From the NCBI GenBank assembly GCA_023399035.1, contig JAEWQX010000009.1, positions 1-16,161 of the forward strand: a stretch of 16,161 nt of DNA. The letters are read 5' to 3'. The position numbers and the translations under genes were made by a program. Below, piece by piece: positions 14,911 to 16,161 of the stretch. The stretch's first letter is position 1. The number at the start of each line of letters is the position of its first letter. Under the pieces are notes generated by a model, which saw only the letters and a program-made list of their open reading frames with translations, was not told where the DNA came from and searched no databases. The stretch is from Bacillota bacterium. Its GTDB lineage: Bacteria > Bacillota > Clostridia > Clostridiales > Clostridiaceae.

Positions 14911-14983
14911 GCTCTTCTCAACACTAGAAAATATAATAAGTTTGACAAGAACCAATTATCCCCCTAGAAAAGGAGAGAAGAAC
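14911..14983 (+). promoter_or_regulatory. Inverted repeat that could mask the transposase ribosome binding site
   Basis: GCTCTTCTC (14911-14919) can pair with GAGAAGAAC (14975-14983) at 8 of 9 positions. The right arm overlaps the AAGGAGAG ribosome binding site of the transposase. A TTGACA (14942-14947) inside the loop could be a -35 of the transposase promoter, though its -10 is poor. Transcripts entering from outside would include both arms and hide the start, while those from the internal promoter would not. Confidence 0.4.
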
Positions 14984-14984
14984 A

Positions 14985-16007
14985 ATGAACAAAACTAAAG
15001 TAAAATGTCCTCGCTGTCACTCTGACCAACTATATAAGTTTGGTTTGGATAAGCAGGCTAATCAAAAATATCAATGCAAAAAATGCAGACGACAATTCGC
15101 TCCTGACTCTGTCAGTACGCCGAAGGAATCTAAATATCCTAAGTGTCCTAAATGTGGGAAAGCTACTTTCTTGCATCATGCTTATAAGCATTACAATCGC
15201 TATAAGTGTGGAAATAAAAAATGTAATCATGTAATTGTGCATCATCATAATTTAAATATTGATAATGCATCTAGTGAAAATATAACCGGCTCTCTTTCTA
15301 TGAAAGGGATGCGATTTCCATTACATGTTATTCTTACAGCTTTAACTCTATATTTCTTAAATAATACATCAACCCGAGCTATTTCACATTTTCTACATAC
15401 AACAGCAAATATAAAAGTATCCCATGTAACTATAGCTAGTTGGACTCATAAATTTGCACCATTCTTCAAGCTGAAAGCCGATTCTTTTAAAAATCAGTTA
15501 AATCTCCAATCTGACGATTGGCACGCTGATGAAACTGTTGTATTTATAAATGGTGAAAAGTATTATCTATGGCTTGCTATAGATTCAGAAACACGGTTTA
15601 TATTAGCTTTTCATCTTACGAAATCACGTAGTGAAGATTCTGCATTTACTTTAATTAATGAAGCAAAAAAATTTGGTGAACCTAGTAATTTTATTACTGA
15701 TAGATTACCTTCTTATAATCAAGCTGTAGCCAAAGTTTTGCCTAATTCCAAGCATATACCTGTAGCACCAATGTCCAGCGATACAAGTAATAACCTTATA
15801 GAATCTTTCAATAAAACTTTTAAAGCTTGGTATAAAGCTAAAAAGGGATTTAATTCATTTGAAAAAGCTAATAACTTAATATCTGTATTTATCTTTCACT
15901 ATAACTTTATAAGATCTCATGGATCACTAAATAATCACACTCCAGCTGAAGTTGCTGGCTTCGCTAGCGATAGCAAGTCTAAGCATTCTTGGTTTGTTGC
16001 GGCTTAA
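14985..16007 (+). CDS. DDE transposase (IS6/IS240-like) with two zinc ribbons
   Basis: The 340-residue enzyme cuts and joins the ends of its insertion sequence. The N-terminus holds two CxxC...CxxC-type zinc ribbons: Cys8/Cys11/Cys31/Cys34, and Cys54/Cys57/Cys75/Cys80 (the last pair as CxxxxC). They probably bind the terminal repeats. Residues about 110-160 include a helical DNA-binding stretch (STRAISHFLHTTANIKVSHVTI). The catalytic domain starts at WHADET with Asp182. Asp239 is in FITDRLPSY and Glu273 in NLIESFNKT, 33 residues after Asp239, a spacing seen in the IS240-type DDE domain. The end SHGSLNNHTPAEVAG is also typical. AAGGAGAG precedes the ATG. It appears intact. Confidence 0.9.
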   Translation: MNKTKVKCPRCHSDQLYKFGLDKQANQKYQCKKCRRQFAPDSVSTPKESKYPKCPKCGKATFLHHAYKHYNRYKCGNKKCNHVIVHHHNLNIDNASSENITGSLSMKGMRFPLHVILTALTLYFLNNTSTRAISHFLHTTANIKVSHVTIASWTHKFAPFFKLKADSFKNQLNLQSDDWHADETVVFINGEKYYLWLAIDSETRFILAFHLTKSRSEDSAFTLINEAKKFGEPSNFITDRLPSYNQAVAKVLPNSKHIPVAPMSSDTSNNLIESFNKTFKAWYKAKKGFNSFEKANNLISVFIFHYNFIRSHGSLNNHTPAEVAGFASDSKSKHSWFVAA

Positions 16008-16012
16008 TTTAG

Positions 16013-16059
16013 TTAATCAATATCTTTGATTAACCTGCAAAAATCCTATTTATTGCAGG
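16013..16059 (+). terminator. Tandem hairpins after the transposase gene
   Basis: TTAATCA (16013-16019) pairs with TGATTAA (16027-16033), and immediately after it CCTGCAA (16034-16040) pairs with TTGCAGG (16053-16059). They begin 6 nt past the transposase stop and probably end its transcript or shield the element from incoming transcription. The T-tract after them is weak. Confidence 0.45.
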
Positions 16060-16161
16060 CTTGTTTGCCATGCAATAAAATAATCAAACTTATATAATTT
16101 TCAAAGAGCGAGTAATTCTACGAAATGCTAAGCTATTTTTTCATAACAACCTAACAGAATC

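Larger units (their letters stand above)
14887..16161 (+). mobile_element. IS6/IS240-like insertion sequence of about 1.27 kb
   Basis: The left end starts with GTTCTGTTAAGTT at 14887. The right end, read on the opposite strand, ends in GATTCTGTTAGGTT (16148-16161). The two form imperfect terminal inverted repeats sharing TTCTGTTA, close to the GGTTCTGT ends of the IS6 family. The element carries one DDE transposase gene on the plus strand and sits inside livG. The right boundary coincides with the window edge, so the last one or two bases and the target-site duplication cannot be seen. If an 8-bp duplication exists, the left copy would be 14879-14886. Confidence 0.8.

Noticed and set aside
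1..16161. CRISPR array, tRNA, toxin-antitoxin or defence system
   Set aside because: No spaced direct repeats, cloverleaf, or paired small toxin/antitoxin genes were seen. The XRE regulator has no toxin partner next to it.

Overview
The window is AT-rich, low-GC Firmicute DNA with strong AGGAGG-type ribosome binding sites and sigma-A style promoters. It also carries an oxygen-independent (ThiH-type) thiazole pathway. This fits Clostridium sensu stricto (C. beijerinckii/butyricum-like). The species is an inference; no rRNA or marker gene is present.

Layout. 1-1500: an XRE/DUF5680 regulator and a small unknown gene, both on the minus strand, each followed by a hairpin terminator. 1777-5664: a complete thiazole-synthesis operon on the plus strand, thiS-thiF-thiG-thiH-tenI/thiE-like. 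It has a perfect consensus promoter and, between promoter and thiS, a compact terminator-like RNA that I read as an HMP-PP riboswitch (the 'thiS motif'). 5638-8698: minus-strand genes for an MBL-fold hydrolase, an alpha/beta hydrolase, a GNAT acetyltransferase and a membrane protein split by a frameshift in a 7-A run. 8945-10171: a divergent DEAD-box helicase whose motif II reads DEGD. 10298-11470: minus-strand pair of a HAD-IIB phosphatase and a CGAC thioredoxin-like protein. 11682-12623: an EamA/DMT exporter. 12746-13225: a DUF308/HdeD membrane protein. 13510-14886: the end of a branched-chain amino acid ABC operon, with intact livF and a livG that has lost its 5' end. 14887-16161: an IS6/IS240-like insertion sequence that interrupts livG and reaches the right edge of the window.

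How the parts work together. The thi operon makes only the thiazole half of thiamin: ThiF adenylates ThiS, ThiH supplies dehydroglycine from tyrosine, ThiG closes the ring, and the TenI-like protein probably tautomerises the product. Control by HMP-PP, the pyrimidine partner, would match thiazole supply to pyrimidine supply. No pyrimidine-branch gene (thiC, thiD) is present. The liv system is probably broken, because livG has lost its Walker A region and livF is cut off from its upstream promoter.

The most notable items are the riboswitch-controlled thi operon, the homopolymer frameshift in the membrane protein gene, the livG-disrupting IS with a possible fold-back over its transposase ribosome binding site, and the DEGD helicase. 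I saw no CRISPR array, tRNA, rRNA, prophage or defence island.
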